Assembly: GCA_019232905.1 (NCBI GenBank)
Contig: JAFANA010000029.1
Coordinates: 1-62,210, forward strand
From: Vulcanimicrobiota bacterium
GTDB lineage: Bacteria > Vulcanimicrobiota > Vulcanimicrobiia > Vulcanimicrobiales > Vulcanimicrobiaceae
Reading direction: 5' to 3'
Length of the DNA stretch: 62,210 nt
The notes under the pieces are model-generated. The model saw only the letters and a list, made by a program, of their open reading frames with translations. It was not told the DNA's origin and did no database searches. Positions 44,880-53,910 of this stretch are shown here, one piece after another. Both the position numbers and the translations under genes were made by a program. How positions within the stretch are numbered: position 1 is the stretch's first letter; every line of letters begins with the position of its first letter.

Positions 44880-45591
44880 CGGCGATGTCGTGAATGAAGT
44901 GCTCGATCGCGCTCTGAACGCGTAGCGGCAGTTCGCAGAACTCCACGTCCTGCACGTACTGTCCGCGCACGCGACGCGCACCTGGTAACGCGTTTGCGCG
45001 CACCGTCACAATCGGCGATTCGCCGGGAATTACGCTCCCCAGACGCAGATCGATTTTCATCGGCCATTCTTGGCGCAAGACGCGGTCCGATGCAATGCGC
45101 ATGCCGTTCGTGCGCAACGCGACCGCGATCGCGGTGAAGCGCCCGTTTTGGGGAATCGATATTTCAACTTGCAGCTTGACGTCGACGCCGCTCACGCTGG
45201 AACGGCGATCCGCGCCGTTGCGAATGCGCGCAAACTTACTCGCGTAGAACGAAACGTAACTTCGCACGTCATCGCGCATCTCGCCGTTGTCGAGACGAAA
45301 GAGCACGCCGTAATGATAGACGCGATCGGCGACGAGGCCACGGGCTCGAACGACGTTCCCGGTAACACGTAGCGGCGGCCGTCCCGGGCGCGGAAGCTCG
45401 ATTCGCACCGGATGGGTCATGCGCAGCGGCACACGCGTGGAGACGCGGCACCCCGTCGCGGAGAGATCCTCGAGCGTCGCTCGAATAAGAACATCGATTC
45501 CGGTCGCGCGCATTTCGATCGCGCCGCGCATCGGAAACCGCCGCTCTTTACGGCGATCGCCGGTCGTGCGCTGGACGATAGCGACGTGCAT
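44860..45591 (-). CDS. Tandem PilZ-domain protein (c-di-GMP receptor candidate)
   Basis: 243 residues. The N-terminal PilZ domain has the RxxxR part in DRRKERRFPMRG and the D-x-S-x-x-G part in EDLSATGCRVS, the two elements that bind cyclic di-GMP. A second, degenerate PilZ-like domain follows (about 130-240) without a clear RxxxR. A strong AAGGAGG lies six bases before the chosen ATG. The leader carries a hairpin TGAAGT-6-ACTTCA (45622-45639). No flagellar or cellulose genes are near. Confidence 0.85.
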   Translation of the reverse strand: MHVAIVQRTTGDRRKERRFPMRGAIEMRATGIDVLIRATLEDLSATGCRVSTRVPLRMTHPVRIELPRPGRPPLRVTGNVVRARGLVADRVYHYGVLFRLDNGEMRDDVRSYVSFYASKFARIRNGADRRSSVSGVDVKLQVEISIPQNGRFTAIAVALRTNGMRIASDRVLRQEWPMKIDLRLGSVIPGESPIVTVRANALPGARRVRGQYVQDVEFCELPLRVQSAIEHFIHDIAVNGGGR

Positions 45592-45748
45592 AAAGCCCTC
45601 CTTATGCACAGAGCACACCCGTGAAGTTGGCTCACTTCAACCATCGGGGCGATTCCCGAAAAACATTCGATAACACAGGTTAAAAAATTGAAATGCCGCA
45701 GCGCTAGACGCTTTCGCGCGCGGCTCTATGGCGTGATTGAGCGTCGCC

Positions 45749-46240
45749 ATGCAGACATTGCCCATCGCGCGTGACCGCTTCGTCCGTCACGGTCATCTCG
45801 AGGTTCCGCGAAGCGCCGAGCAGCAGTACGAAGCGGCAAAAACCTACCTTTCCCGCGACCCGCTCGAGCGTCGCCTTTTTCAGAAACTAGAGCATCCCGC
45901 GGACGGCCGGCACTATGTCTTAGCAATCAACGATCGAAACAACGACTACTTCGATCCGGCCGCCAATACGATCGCGTGGGACCCGTATAGCGCGCTTCGC
46001 ACGACAAACGGTGGGCGTCAATCGCCCGCGCTCGGTCTCGGACACGAAGTGGATCACGCCGTCGAGAGCCGTGCGAAAGCCCTTCGGCTGATGAATCACT
46101 TCGACGCGCGCTACGATACCGCGGAAGAACGGCGTGTCATCCTCGGAAGCGAAACGCATGCCGCGCGAATGTTGGGCGAGGGCACACGCCGCGATCACGC
46201 CGGCAGCGTCTACCGTGTCGCTTCACCGGTTATGAGATGA
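45749..46240 (+). CDS. M91-like zinc metallopeptidase
   Basis: 163 residues. The catalytic motif is H-E-V-D-H (99-103) in GLGHEVDHAVE. A downstream SETHAARMLGEGTRRDHAG segment matches the third-ligand region of peptidase family M91, whose best-known members are type III effectors such as NleD. Earlier strands (YVLAINDRNNDYFDPAANTIAWDP) also fit. No signal peptide or membrane helix is seen. The gene has no clear ribosome site and ends 18 bp inside the convergent photolyase gene. Cellular target unknown. Confidence 0.7.
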   Translation: MQTLPIARDRFVRHGHLEVPRSAEQQYEAAKTYLSRDPLERRLFQKLEHPADGRHYVLAINDRNNDYFDPAANTIAWDPYSALRTTNGGRQSPALGLGHEVDHAVESRAKALRLMNHFDARYDTAEERRVILGSETHAARMLGEGTRRDHAGSVYRVASPVMR

Positions 46241-47665
46241 CCGCGGTTTTCCCAAAACCGGCGCATAGACGGCTAGCGCGCGCGCCCGCGCCTCGCCATG
46301 ATCGACGATCGGCGCATGATATCTGATGCCGGATTTCCACGGCGCATGAATGTCGCGGGCCGGCACATCGGATAGCTCCGGAATCATACTGCGAATGAAC
46401 GCGCCGCCGGGGTCGAATTTCTCACTCTGCAGAACCGGATTGAAGATTCGAAAGTACGGAGCGGCATCGGCACCGGTCGACGCTGCCCACTGCCAACCGC
46501 CGTTATTTTGGGCGAGATCCGCATCGGCAAGGCGCGTTTCAAAATACCGCTCGCCCCATCGCCAGTCGACAAGCAAGTCTTTCGTAAGAAAGGACGAGAC
46601 GATCATGCGCAAGCGATTGTGTATCCAGCCCGTCTCGTTCAATTGAATCATCGCAGCGTCGACGATCGGGTAGCCGGTACGGCCTTCGCACCACGCTGCA
46701 AACGCATCCTCACCGTTGTCCCACCGCAGCCGGTCGCCGTTTTCGAGAAACGCACCCGTTGCAACGTGCGGAAAGCTGCGCAGCAGCATCTGGAAAAACT
46801 CGCGCCAAATCAACTCCGAGATCCACTTCTGCGCACTCGCCCTGCGCGACGGATCGCGGGCGACACGAAACGCGCCTTCGAAAGCGGTGCGAATGCCGAT
46901 CGTTCCCGCGCGCAACTGTACCGAAAGATGCGAGGTAATGTCCCAGGCCGGAAAATCGCGCAATTCGCGATACCGGACGACGTTGCCGTCGTCGGCGAGG
47001 AACGCATCCAGCATGCCGCGTGCGAGCTTCTCGTTGCAATGCGGATAGCGGCGTGATGAAGTGAAGCCGAAATCCTCGGGCGTGGGAATCGGACGCGTTG
47101 CGCCGATCGCATTGCGGTCCATTGCTCGTGCGATTGCGCCGCTTGTATCGACCGGAAGCACGGGCGCGAGCGCGTATCGATCGCGCCAACGCCGTTCGTA
47201 CGCGGTGAAGACGCGGTAGGGTGCACCTTCGCCGGTACGCACGTCCTTTGCACCGAGACAAACATGATCGAGGCAGGCATGTACCTCAACGCCGGCTTCG
47301 CGCAAAGACCGTTCGGCCTCGCGGTCGCGCGCGATTGCCGCGGGTTCGTAATCTTCGTTATAAAAGACGGCGTCCGCGCCGATGTGCGTCGCAAACGAGA
47401 CCAACTCGTGCACGGGATCACCCTGCAAAACGGCGAGATCGGATCCGCGCTCGCGCAGACGCTCGCGCAACGCCTCGAGTGCTTCGAAGAACGTTTGCAC
47501 GATCGGCGCGCCGATGCGCTCCGACGCGAGCAGTTTGGGATCGACGACGAACGTGAGAACGAGTTCGCGGCTCAAAGCGCCCGCGGCCGCAAGTGCGACG
47601 TTGTCGTCCAGCCGCAAGTCTCTGCGTAACCACACGATCGCGCGAGTGTATCGGACATCAGTCAA
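46223..47665 (-). CDS. phrB: Deoxyribodipyrimidine photolyase
   Basis: 480 residues from TTG 47665, which has GGAGG ten bases upstream; the frame runs further 5' but without photolyase sequence. The N-terminal antenna domain opens with IVWLRRDLRLDDN. The FAD domain has EFFQMLLRSFPHVATG, GYPIVDAAMIQLNETGWIHNRLRM and RYFETRLADADLAQNNGGWQWAASTG. It repairs UV cyclobutane dimers with light. It is divergent from dgcA. Confidence 0.95.
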   Translation of the reverse strand: MTDVRYTRAIVWLRRDLRLDDNVALAAAGALSRELVLTFVVDPKLLASERIGAPIVQTFFEALEALRERLRERGSDLAVLQGDPVHELVSFATHIGADAVFYNEDYEPAAIARDREAERSLREAGVEVHACLDHVCLGAKDVRTGEGAPYRVFTAYERRWRDRYALAPVLPVDTSGAIARAMDRNAIGATRPIPTPEDFGFTSSRRYPHCNEKLARGMLDAFLADDGNVVRYRELRDFPAWDITSHLSVQLRAGTIGIRTAFEGAFRVARDPSRRASAQKWISELIWREFFQMLLRSFPHVATGAFLENGDRLRWDNGEDAFAAWCEGRTGYPIVDAAMIQLNETGWIHNRLRMIVSSFLTKDLLVDWRWGERYFETRLADADLAQNNGGWQWAASTGADAAPYFRIFNPVLQSEKFDPGGAFIRSMIPELSDVPARDIHAPWKSGIRYHAPIVDHGEARARALAVYAPVLGKPRSSHNR

Positions 47666-47714
47666 TTGCGTCGATCCTCCGAGGAGAGCGTTCGAACGAG
47701 CAGAAAGCGCAGGC

Positions 47715-48731
47715 ATGGGTCTCTCGCTCTCCATTACACCGCTCGCGCTTCCGCTTAAACATCCGTTCAAAATCGCGCGTAGCGAGGAAACCGTTGCGCG
47801 CACCGCGCTCTTCCGCGTCAGCGACGGCGCAACCGAAGGCATCGGCGAATCGACGCCGATCGCTCGCTACGGCGAATCCGTCGAATCGGTCGAACGATAT
47901 TTTCAAGAAAATCATTTGACGCTCGACGATCCTTTTCGCCTGGACGACTTGCTCAACGAGGACATTCCGCCCGCAGCGCGCGAGGGACTGGATCTCGCCC
48001 TCCACGATCTCATCGGCAAGCGCCTCGGTCAGCCGCTCTATGCATTACTCGGGCTCGATCCCGCACGCACGCCGGTTACGTCGTTCACGATCGGCATCAG
48101 CGATCCCGAAACGACGCTGCGCAAGCTCGAAGAGATCGGCAATCACCCGGTCCTGAAGGTCAAGCTCGGCCTCGGAACCGCGCGCGAGCAAGTCGAAACG
48201 ATCGCCGCCATTCGCGACCGCTACACGGGCGCGATTCGCATCGACGCAAACGAAGGCTGGAGCGTCGAGAGCGCCATCGAGATTCTGCGCGAGCTTGCGA
48301 AGTACGAAATCGAGTTTTGCGAGCAGCCGATTCCCGCAGGTTCGCCGGAGGGACTGCGCGCGATTCGCGAGCGATCCGAAATACCGATCGTTACCGATGA
48401 GGATTCCCTCACCGCGAACGACTTGGTGCATTTGATCGGCTGCGTCGACGGCGTCAACGTCAAACTAGCGAAGACGGGCGGCATCCGCGGCGCGATCGCG
48501 ATGATTCACACCGCTCGTGCGCTCGGTATGAAGATCATGCTCGGATGCATGGTCGAAAGCGCCGTTGCAGCAACCGCGGCAGCGCACATTTCGCCGCTCG
48601 TCGATTGGGCCGACATCGACGGCCCGTTCTTGACGAAGGACGATCCTTTCAGCGGCGTTTCCTATAAGAACGGCAAGTTGATCTTACCAAATGAACCGGG
48701 ACTCGGCGTCAAGGAACGTGTCGCCGTATGA
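47715..48731 (+). CDS. dgcA: Enolase-superfamily epimerase; probable N-acetyl-D-glutamate racemase
   Basis: 338 residues of the muconate-lactonizing/dipeptide-epimerase subgroup. K-x-K is at 148-150 (VLKVKLG), the metal ligands are Asp177, Glu203 and Asp228, and Lys250 lies on the opposite face. By sequence alone it could be an L-Ala-D/L-Glu epimerase. The coupling to a DUF1611 (DgcN) gene by ATGA overlap matches the DgcN-DgcA pathway, in which this enzyme racemises N-acetyl-D-glutamate. The two activities cannot be separated by eye. Confidence 0.82.
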   Translation: MGLSLSITPLALPLKHPFKIARSEETVARTALFRVSDGATEGIGESTPIARYGESVESVERYFQENHLTLDDPFRLDDLLNEDIPPAAREGLDLALHDLIGKRLGQPLYALLGLDPARTPVTSFTIGISDPETTLRKLEEIGNHPVLKVKLGLGTAREQVETIAAIRDRYTGAIRIDANEGWSVESAIEILRELAKYEIEFCEQPIPAGSPEGLRAIRERSEIPIVTDEDSLTANDLVHLIGCVDGVNVKLAKTGGIRGAIAMIHTARALGMKIMLGCMVESAVAATAAAHISPLVDWADIDGPFLTKDDPFSGVSYKNGKLILPNEPGLGVKERVAV

Positions 48732-49786
48732 ACCACCGCCGCTATGTCATTCTCGCGCCCGGCAAGTTCGCCGTTGACGCGAAAACCGCGCACGGAGTCA
48801 TCGCCTACGGGGAAGACGATGTCGTCGCCGTCATCGATCACGACGGTGCCGGCAAGCGCGTGCGTGACGTGTTGCCGTATTTGGACAGCGACGCCCCGAT
48901 CGTCGGCACGGTCGAAGAGGCGCTGGCGTATCATCCGACGTCGCTGCTGATCGGGACGGCGCCGATCGGCGGCGCCTTGCCCAACGCGTGGCGTAACGAA
49001 ATTCTGCGCGCGATCCGCGCGAAACTCGAGATCGTCAGCGGTCTGCACGACATGCTCGGTGAGGACGACGAGTTCGTCAAAGCCGCGCGCACGAGCGGCA
49101 CGCAGATCTGGGACGTTCGCAAACCGCCCGCGACACCGATCTTCTCGGGCGCCGTCTATGACGTCAAGGCGCCGATCATGCTGATGGTTGGCAATGATTG
49201 CGCCGTCGGAAAAATGACGGTTGCGCTCGAGCTCGCGCGCGCAGTTCGCGAAGCCGGGAAGAGCGCGGCGTTCGTTCCGACCGGGCAAACCGGCATCATG
49301 ATCGCCGGTTGGGGCATTTCGATCGATCGCGTGATCGCGGACTTTGCGCCCGGCGCGACCGAAGCACTCGTGCTCGAAGCTGCAATGCGCAACCCCGACA
49401 TGATCATCGTCGAAGGACAAGGCGCGATCAATCACCCGGCATACGCACCGGTTACGCTTGCGCTAATGTACGGTGCCGCTCCGGATGCGCTCGTGCTCGT
49501 CGCGGATCCCACGCGTCCGAGCGTCGAAGGCTATAACACGCCGACACTCGGCTATCGCGAACTGATTCGCTTGCACGAAGCGCTGCTCGCAACGGTAAAA
49601 CCCGCGCGCGTCGCCGGCATCGCTCTCAATACGCGCAGGCTGGATGACGCTGACGCGCGCGCCGAGATCGAACGCGCGAAGGCAGAAACAGGGCTCCCCG
49701 CCGACGACGTGGTCCGTTTCGGTCCGCAGGCGCTCTACGCGGCGATCGCACCGTCACTCCATAAAGAGCGTCCGTGCGTCGCGTAG
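48728..49786 (+). CDS. dgcN: DUF1611 protein; probable D-glutamate N-acetyltransferase DgcN
   Basis: 352 residues. An N-terminal Rossmann-like domain (about 1-135) is followed by a P-loop domain with GNDCAVGKMT (155-164) and PTGQTGIMIAGWGISIDRV, both DUF1611 hallmarks. DgcN proteins acetylate D-glutamate, so the neighbour can racemise it and feed it into L-glutamate metabolism. It overlaps dgcA by four bases and the next gene by 13, so the operon continues into peptide uptake. Confidence 0.85.
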   Translation: MNHRRYVILAPGKFAVDAKTAHGVIAYGEDDVVAVIDHDGAGKRVRDVLPYLDSDAPIVGTVEEALAYHPTSLLIGTAPIGGALPNAWRNEILRAIRAKLEIVSGLHDMLGEDDEFVKAARTSGTQIWDVRKPPATPIFSGAVYDVKAPIMLMVGNDCAVGKMTVALELARAVREAGKSAAFVPTGQTGIMIAGWGISIDRVIADFAPGATEALVLEAAMRNPDMIIVEGQGAINHPAYAPVTLALMYGAAPDALVLVADPTRPSVEGYNTPTLGYRELIRLHEALLATVKPARVAGIALNTRRLDDADARAEIERAKAETGLPADDVVRFGPQALYAAIAPSLHKERPCVA

Positions 49787-51384
49787 CGGCGCTGCTCGCA
49801 CTTGTCGCGCTCGCGGCGTGCACGAAGACGGCAACGAACGTCATGGGTGGGCGTCATCCGTGGACCGTTGCCGGCGTGCTGCGGATGGGAGAGCAACAAG
49901 AGCCCGATTCGCTGAACTTAATGTTCGGCAATAACGAATCGACCGACGAAGTCAGCTCGCTGCTGTATTCGTTTCTGATTCGCTACGATGCCAACGGCAA
50001 TTTCATTCCCGACCTCGCGCTCACGATTCCGACGCGAGCAAACGGCGGCATCAGCGCTGACGGAAAAACGATCACGATTCACATGCGCCGCAACGCGCGC
50101 TGGTCGGATGGAGCGCCGGTCACCGCGAAGGATTGGATGTTCACGTATCACGCGGTGCTCAATCCGCATAATAACGTGAAGTCCCGGTACGGCTGGGAAG
50201 ACATTGCGAGCGCCGAAGCGCCCGATGACTACACGATCGTCGTTCATCTAAAACATCCGAGTAGCGCGACCTTCGATATTTTGACGATGGCGGGTACGGC
50301 GTATCCGCCGCTGCCGTCGCATCTGCTCGCCAATCTTCCGGACATCAATCGCGCGCCGATCAACACGACGCCGGTTTCGAGCGGACCATATGTGCTCAAA
50401 CAGTGGACTCACGGCTCGTCGCTCGTGTTCGTGCCGAATCCGTATTACTGGCGCGGCGCTCCGAAGTTGAAAGAACTGGTGTGGAAGGTCGTGCCCGACA
50501 CGAACACGCTGCTCAGTCAGCTGCAGACGCACGAGATCGATCTCTATCGTGACGTCGACTCGAATTCGGTGCCGCGACTTTCATCGATCGACGGTGTCGT
50601 CGTCCGGCACCGGTTGATCGCGAATTGGCGTCACCTCGGAATCAACACCAGCCGTCCCCTGCTCTCCGACGTACGGGTGCGCGAAGCAATCGCTGAAGGT
50701 GTCGATTGGAAACAGATCAACGACACCGTCTACCACGGCATCAACCAGCTTGCGACGTCGGACATCTTTCCGCAGTCATGGGCCGCACCGTCGCTGCCGC
50801 CCTATACGCACGATCCGCAACACGCGCGCGAATTGCTCGCGCAAGCCGGATGGACGCCGGGGCCGGACGGTATCGTGCGGCGCAACGGCATTCCGCTACA
50901 CCTGACCGTTTCGTCGAGCACCAGCGCTAAGAGCAACGAACAATCAGAAGTCGTCATGCAATCGATGCTGCGCGCCATTGGAATCGACGTCGCGATCCGC
51001 AACTATCCCTCGAGCTTGATGTTCGCGGAGAACGGCCCGCTGTATACCGGGAAATACGATCTCGAATGGTCGGTCGAGACGAACGGTCCCGATCCCGATA
51101 ACGCGGCGACGTGGAATTCTGCGTTCATTCCGCCGCACGGCGCGAACACGTCGTGGCTGCGCGATCCCATCGTAGACCAGACAAGCGCCGCGGCGAGCGC
51201 GACGTACGACCAAGCCGAGCGCAAGCGGCTCTATCAGCGCGAGGAAGAGCGAATACGGCAGGTCGTCCCGGCGGTTTTCTTCTATTGGGAACAGTCCTAC
51301 TACGGCATGAACAACGACATCAAAGGATTTAAACCGGCCGCATTTTTGGTCGACACGTGGAACGCATGGGAGTGGCAGATTTAG
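49774..51384 (+). CDS. Peptide ABC transporter substrate-binding lipoprotein (SBP family 5)
   Basis: 536 residues from a GTG inside the end of dgcN. The lipobox is L-A-A-C (Cys16). Family-5 (DppA/OppA) features include ADGKTITIHMRRNARWSDGAPVTAKDW and the GPYVLKQWTHGSSLVFVPNPYYW segment. No permease or ATPase genes follow, so it must use components encoded elsewhere or serve as a peptide binder. Placement after dgcA-dgcN suggests wall-derived or D-amino-acid peptides. Confidence 0.9.
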   Translation: MRRVAALLALVALAACTKTATNVMGGRHPWTVAGVLRMGEQQEPDSLNLMFGNNESTDEVSSLLYSFLIRYDANGNFIPDLALTIPTRANGGISADGKTITIHMRRNARWSDGAPVTAKDWMFTYHAVLNPHNNVKSRYGWEDIASAEAPDDYTIVVHLKHPSSATFDILTMAGTAYPPLPSHLLANLPDINRAPINTTPVSSGPYVLKQWTHGSSLVFVPNPYYWRGAPKLKELVWKVVPDTNTLLSQLQTHEIDLYRDVDSNSVPRLSSIDGVVVRHRLIANWRHLGINTSRPLLSDVRVREAIAEGVDWKQINDTVYHGINQLATSDIFPQSWAAPSLPPYTHDPQHARELLAQAGWTPGPDGIVRRNGIPLHLTVSSSTSAKSNEQSEVVMQSMLRAIGIDVAIRNYPSSLMFAENGPLYTGKYDLEWSVETNGPDPDNAATWNSAFIPPHGANTSWLRDPIVDQTSAAASATYDQAERKRLYQREEERIRQVVPAVFFYWEQSYYGMNNDIKGFKPAAFLVDTWNAWEWQI

Positions 51385-52268
51385 GCGCGTCGTTCGCGCA
51401 AGAGCTCAACGTCCGCGAAGGGACGTCATTACGATTCGAAGCGACACGCAGCGGCGTCGTCAGTTGGAATACGTATGCGCCGCACGGGCGATTGTCGTTT
51501 CGTCTCTTGCGCGCGGGCGCACCCGCGACGTCCTGGTATGACTACGTTGAATGGCATACCAGCGGACGCAAATCGTTTAGCGCGCAAAGCGATCGCGAAG
51601 GCGTGCGCGTCGACACGGACGTCATCAGCGCCGATCAGCCGTTCGACGGCATCGAGCTCTATGCACCGGACGTTGACTTCAATTTGTTGTCGTTTGCCGC
51701 ACCCGTTCATACCGTAGCGTCGCTGCCGTACGCGCGGGACGCGGTGATCCTCGACGTGCCGGCGTACACGCAATACATCGTTGAAGGCGAACGCGGGTGG
51801 TGCAGTCCGACGAGCCTCGCGATGGTCAACTCGTATCACGGTATCGATATCGGTGTGGAAGAAACGGCACGCAGCGTCGCCGACCGGGCGTACAACGGCA
51901 CCGGCAATTGGGCGTTCAACGTCGCGTACAGCGGCAGTTTGGGACTGCGCGCGGTCGTGGCGTACCTGCAGAACCTCGATCAAGCGCAGCGGCTCATCGA
52001 GCGCAATCTTCCGGTCATCATTTCCTACTCGTGGAGTGACGGCGAACTGCCGGGCGCCCCGCTCGAGCACTCCGACGGACACTTGGCGGTCTTATGCGGT
52101 TTTACGGCAAGCGGCGATTGCGCGATGAACGATCCGGCCGCTCCGCTCGTGCGCGTCGTATATCCGCGCGCAGCGATCGAACGGATCTGGCAGCGCAATA
52201 ACGGCGTCGCCTACGTCATCGCACCGGTCGGCGTCGACTACCTCGACGTGCTCACGTCGCCCGCATGA
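51366..52268 (+). CDS. C39-like cysteine peptidase
   Basis: 300 residues from ATG 51366 (a GTG at 51357 is possible). The N-terminal about 115 residues form a beta-rich domain. The C-terminal papain-like domain has Cys146 in RGWCSPTSLAMV, His239 in HSDGHLAVLCGF and Asp256 in MNDPAAP, giving a complete C-H-D set as in C39-type peptidases. There is no signal peptide, so it may act on imported peptides. It overlaps the SBP gene upstream and trmL downstream. Confidence 0.82.
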   Translation: MGVADLGASFAQELNVREGTSLRFEATRSGVVSWNTYAPHGRLSFRLLRAGAPATSWYDYVEWHTSGRKSFSAQSDREGVRVDTDVISADQPFDGIELYAPDVDFNLLSFAAPVHTVASLPYARDAVILDVPAYTQYIVEGERGWCSPTSLAMVNSYHGIDIGVEETARSVADRAYNGTGNWAFNVAYSGSLGLRAVVAYLQNLDQAQRLIERNLPVIISYSWSDGELPGAPLEHSDGHLAVLCGFTASGDCAMNDPAAPLVRVVYPRAAIERIWQRNNGVAYVIAPVGVDYLDVLTSPA

Positions 52269-52789
52269 CGCGGGCCGCCCAGCCGCACGAACGCGTTCGC
52301 ACGATCGACGACGTCAAAGATGCACCGCTGCACATCGCGCTCGTAGAACCCGAGATCCCGCCGAACACGGGAAACGTCGCGCGCTTGTGCGCTGCAACGG
52401 GGTGCGCGTTGCATTTAGTCGAGCCGCTGGGCTTCCGCATCGACGACCGTGAACTCAAGCGCGCCGGATTGGATTACTGGCACAACCTCGGCGTCGTACT
52501 GCATCCTTCGCTCGAGGCGTTTCTCGACGCGACGGCTGCGAAGTCGCGGTGGTTTTTCTCGACGCACGCGACGAAACGGTACACCGACGCCGCCTTCGCG
52601 CCCGGCGACGTGCTCGTGTTCGGCCGTGAAACCAAAGGCTTGCCCAAAGAGCTGCTGGCGCAGTATCCGGATCGCGCGGTTCGCATTCCCATGCGTGAAG
52701 ACACGGTTCGCAGCGTGAATCTTTCGACTGCCGTGGGGATTGCGACGTACGGTGCGCTGGCCGCACTGGATTTCCCGGGGCTGCGATGA
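52265..52789 (+). CDS. trmL: tRNA (cytidine(34)-2'-O)-methyltransferase TrmL
   Basis: 174 residues of the SPOUT fold: EPEIPPNTGNVARLC, VLVFGRETKGLP and VRSVNLSTAVGIATYGAL in the knotted SAM-binding region. TrmL methylates the wobble ribose of tRNA-Leu. There is a 20-residue N-terminal extension over the usual form, so an internal start is possible, though the ATGA overlap with the peptidase gene favours this ATG. Confidence 0.92.
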   Translation: MTRAAQPHERVRTIDDVKDAPLHIALVEPEIPPNTGNVARLCAATGCALHLVEPLGFRIDDRELKRAGLDYWHNLGVVLHPSLEAFLDATAAKSRWFFSTHATKRYTDAAFAPGDVLVFGRETKGLPKELLAQYPDRAVRIPMREDTVRSVNLSTAVGIATYGALAALDFPGLR

Positions 52790-53559
52790 CCGCGCGCGTT
52801 ACGCATCGATTCATCAACGACGTGTTTCGCGGCCCGGTCTACGGGCGCCATGATATTTTCACCGCGCGCTCCTTCGCCGATTTCGTTCGCCGCAACGACG
52901 TCGATTTATCACGAGCGATTTTCTCGTATGACGGCCGAAGCCCGATCGGCACGATCGTCTTCGCGCAACGCGGCGAGCGCGCATGGCTATCGCTCATGGG
53001 CATTCTGCCCGAATACCGCCGGCGCGGGCTCGGGCGGACGCTCTTTGCGGGAGCCGTCGACGCGGTACGCGCGTCCGGCGCGAAGCACATCGAATTTGAG
53101 GTCGTGCAGCGCAACGTCGCCGTCCAGGAAATGTATAAAGGCTTCGGCTTTCGCGCGCACGGCGAGCTGCTCGTATGGGCACGCAAGCCACGCCGCGCAG
53201 CAATGAATGGCCTTGTCTCACGTAAGCATGCAACAACCGACATACGGAAGGTTGCGACGGCTGATGCTGCCTGTTGGCAACGCGAAGCAATCGCAATCGC
53301 ACGAACACCCTCGGCACTCATCGAGGTCGAAGGTGCGTACGCGTTCGTGCGCCTTCGCGCGGAGAGCGCGTACATTCTTGATGCCGCCGCCCGCGATGAA
53401 GAAAGCGCGCGTGCGCTTCTCTCCGTGCTGGACAACCGCATACCCTATGATGTGACACTCTTTAATGAACCGGCCGAGTCACCGCTGAGCGTTGTGCTCG
53501 CGACAACGCAGTGGCGTGTCGTCGAACGTCAATTGAGAATGACGGATGCTACGCGTTGA
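52786..53559 (+). CDS. GNAT-family N-acetyltransferase
   Basis: 257 residues. The first about 130 form a GNAT domain with the acetyl-CoA loop R-R-R-G-L-G-R (in PEYRRRGLGRTLF) and the C-terminal EMYKGFGFRAHGE motif. The remaining about 120 residues look like a second, degenerate GNAT-type half. Substrate unknown. ATGA overlap with trmL; the stop overlaps the convergent bactofilin gene by 11 bp. Confidence 0.85.
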   Translation: MTARVTHRFINDVFRGPVYGRHDIFTARSFADFVRRNDVDLSRAIFSYDGRSPIGTIVFAQRGERAWLSLMGILPEYRRRGLGRTLFAGAVDAVRASGAKHIEFEVVQRNVAVQEMYKGFGFRAHGELLVWARKPRRAAMNGLVSRKHATTDIRKVATADAACWQREAIAIARTPSALIEVEGAYAFVRLRAESAYILDAAARDEESARALLSVLDNRIPYDVTLFNEPAESPLSVVLATTQWRVVERQLRMTDATR

Positions 53560-53896
53560 TCTTCGCTTCGGCGTCGATCGAGACGGAAGCGTCGTCGTCG
53601 ATGTGGAGCGAGTCAAAAATTCCGCTGACACATGCGGCGCCGCTTACATGAAGCGTTCCTTTCACGATGCCGTCGTAGTACAGCACCGCTCCGCGTTCGA
53701 CGGTAAGGTTACCGGTTACGATCCCATGACCGAGCGCCTTCGCGCCCGACCGTAAGACGAGATCGCCTTCGACAATTCCCGCGAACGCGGAATCGCGGTC
53801 GATGACGACCGCGTCTTTCATCACCCCGCGAACCGTATGCGCCGGTACGACGAGCGGAAAGCGCTCGACGAACTCTTCGCGTGTGAGTCGCTCCAT
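53549..53896 (-). CDS. Bactofilin-like polymer-forming protein
   Basis: 115 residues. A polar N-terminal tail of about 25 residues precedes a repetitive short-strand core (AVVIDRDSAFAGIVEGDLVLRSGAKALGHGIVTGNLTVERGAVLYYDGIVKGTLHV), the right-handed beta-helix pattern of bactofilins. These assemble into cytoskeletal filaments without nucleotide. It follows the MFS gene by 14 bp. Confidence 0.8.
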   Translation of the reverse strand: MERLTREEFVERFPLVVPAHTVRGVMKDAVVIDRDSAFAGIVEGDLVLRSGAKALGHGIVTGNLTVERGAVLYYDGIVKGTLHVSGAACVSGIFDSLHIDDDASVSIDAEAKINA

Positions 53897-53910
53897 GAAA
53901 GCGACTTTTG

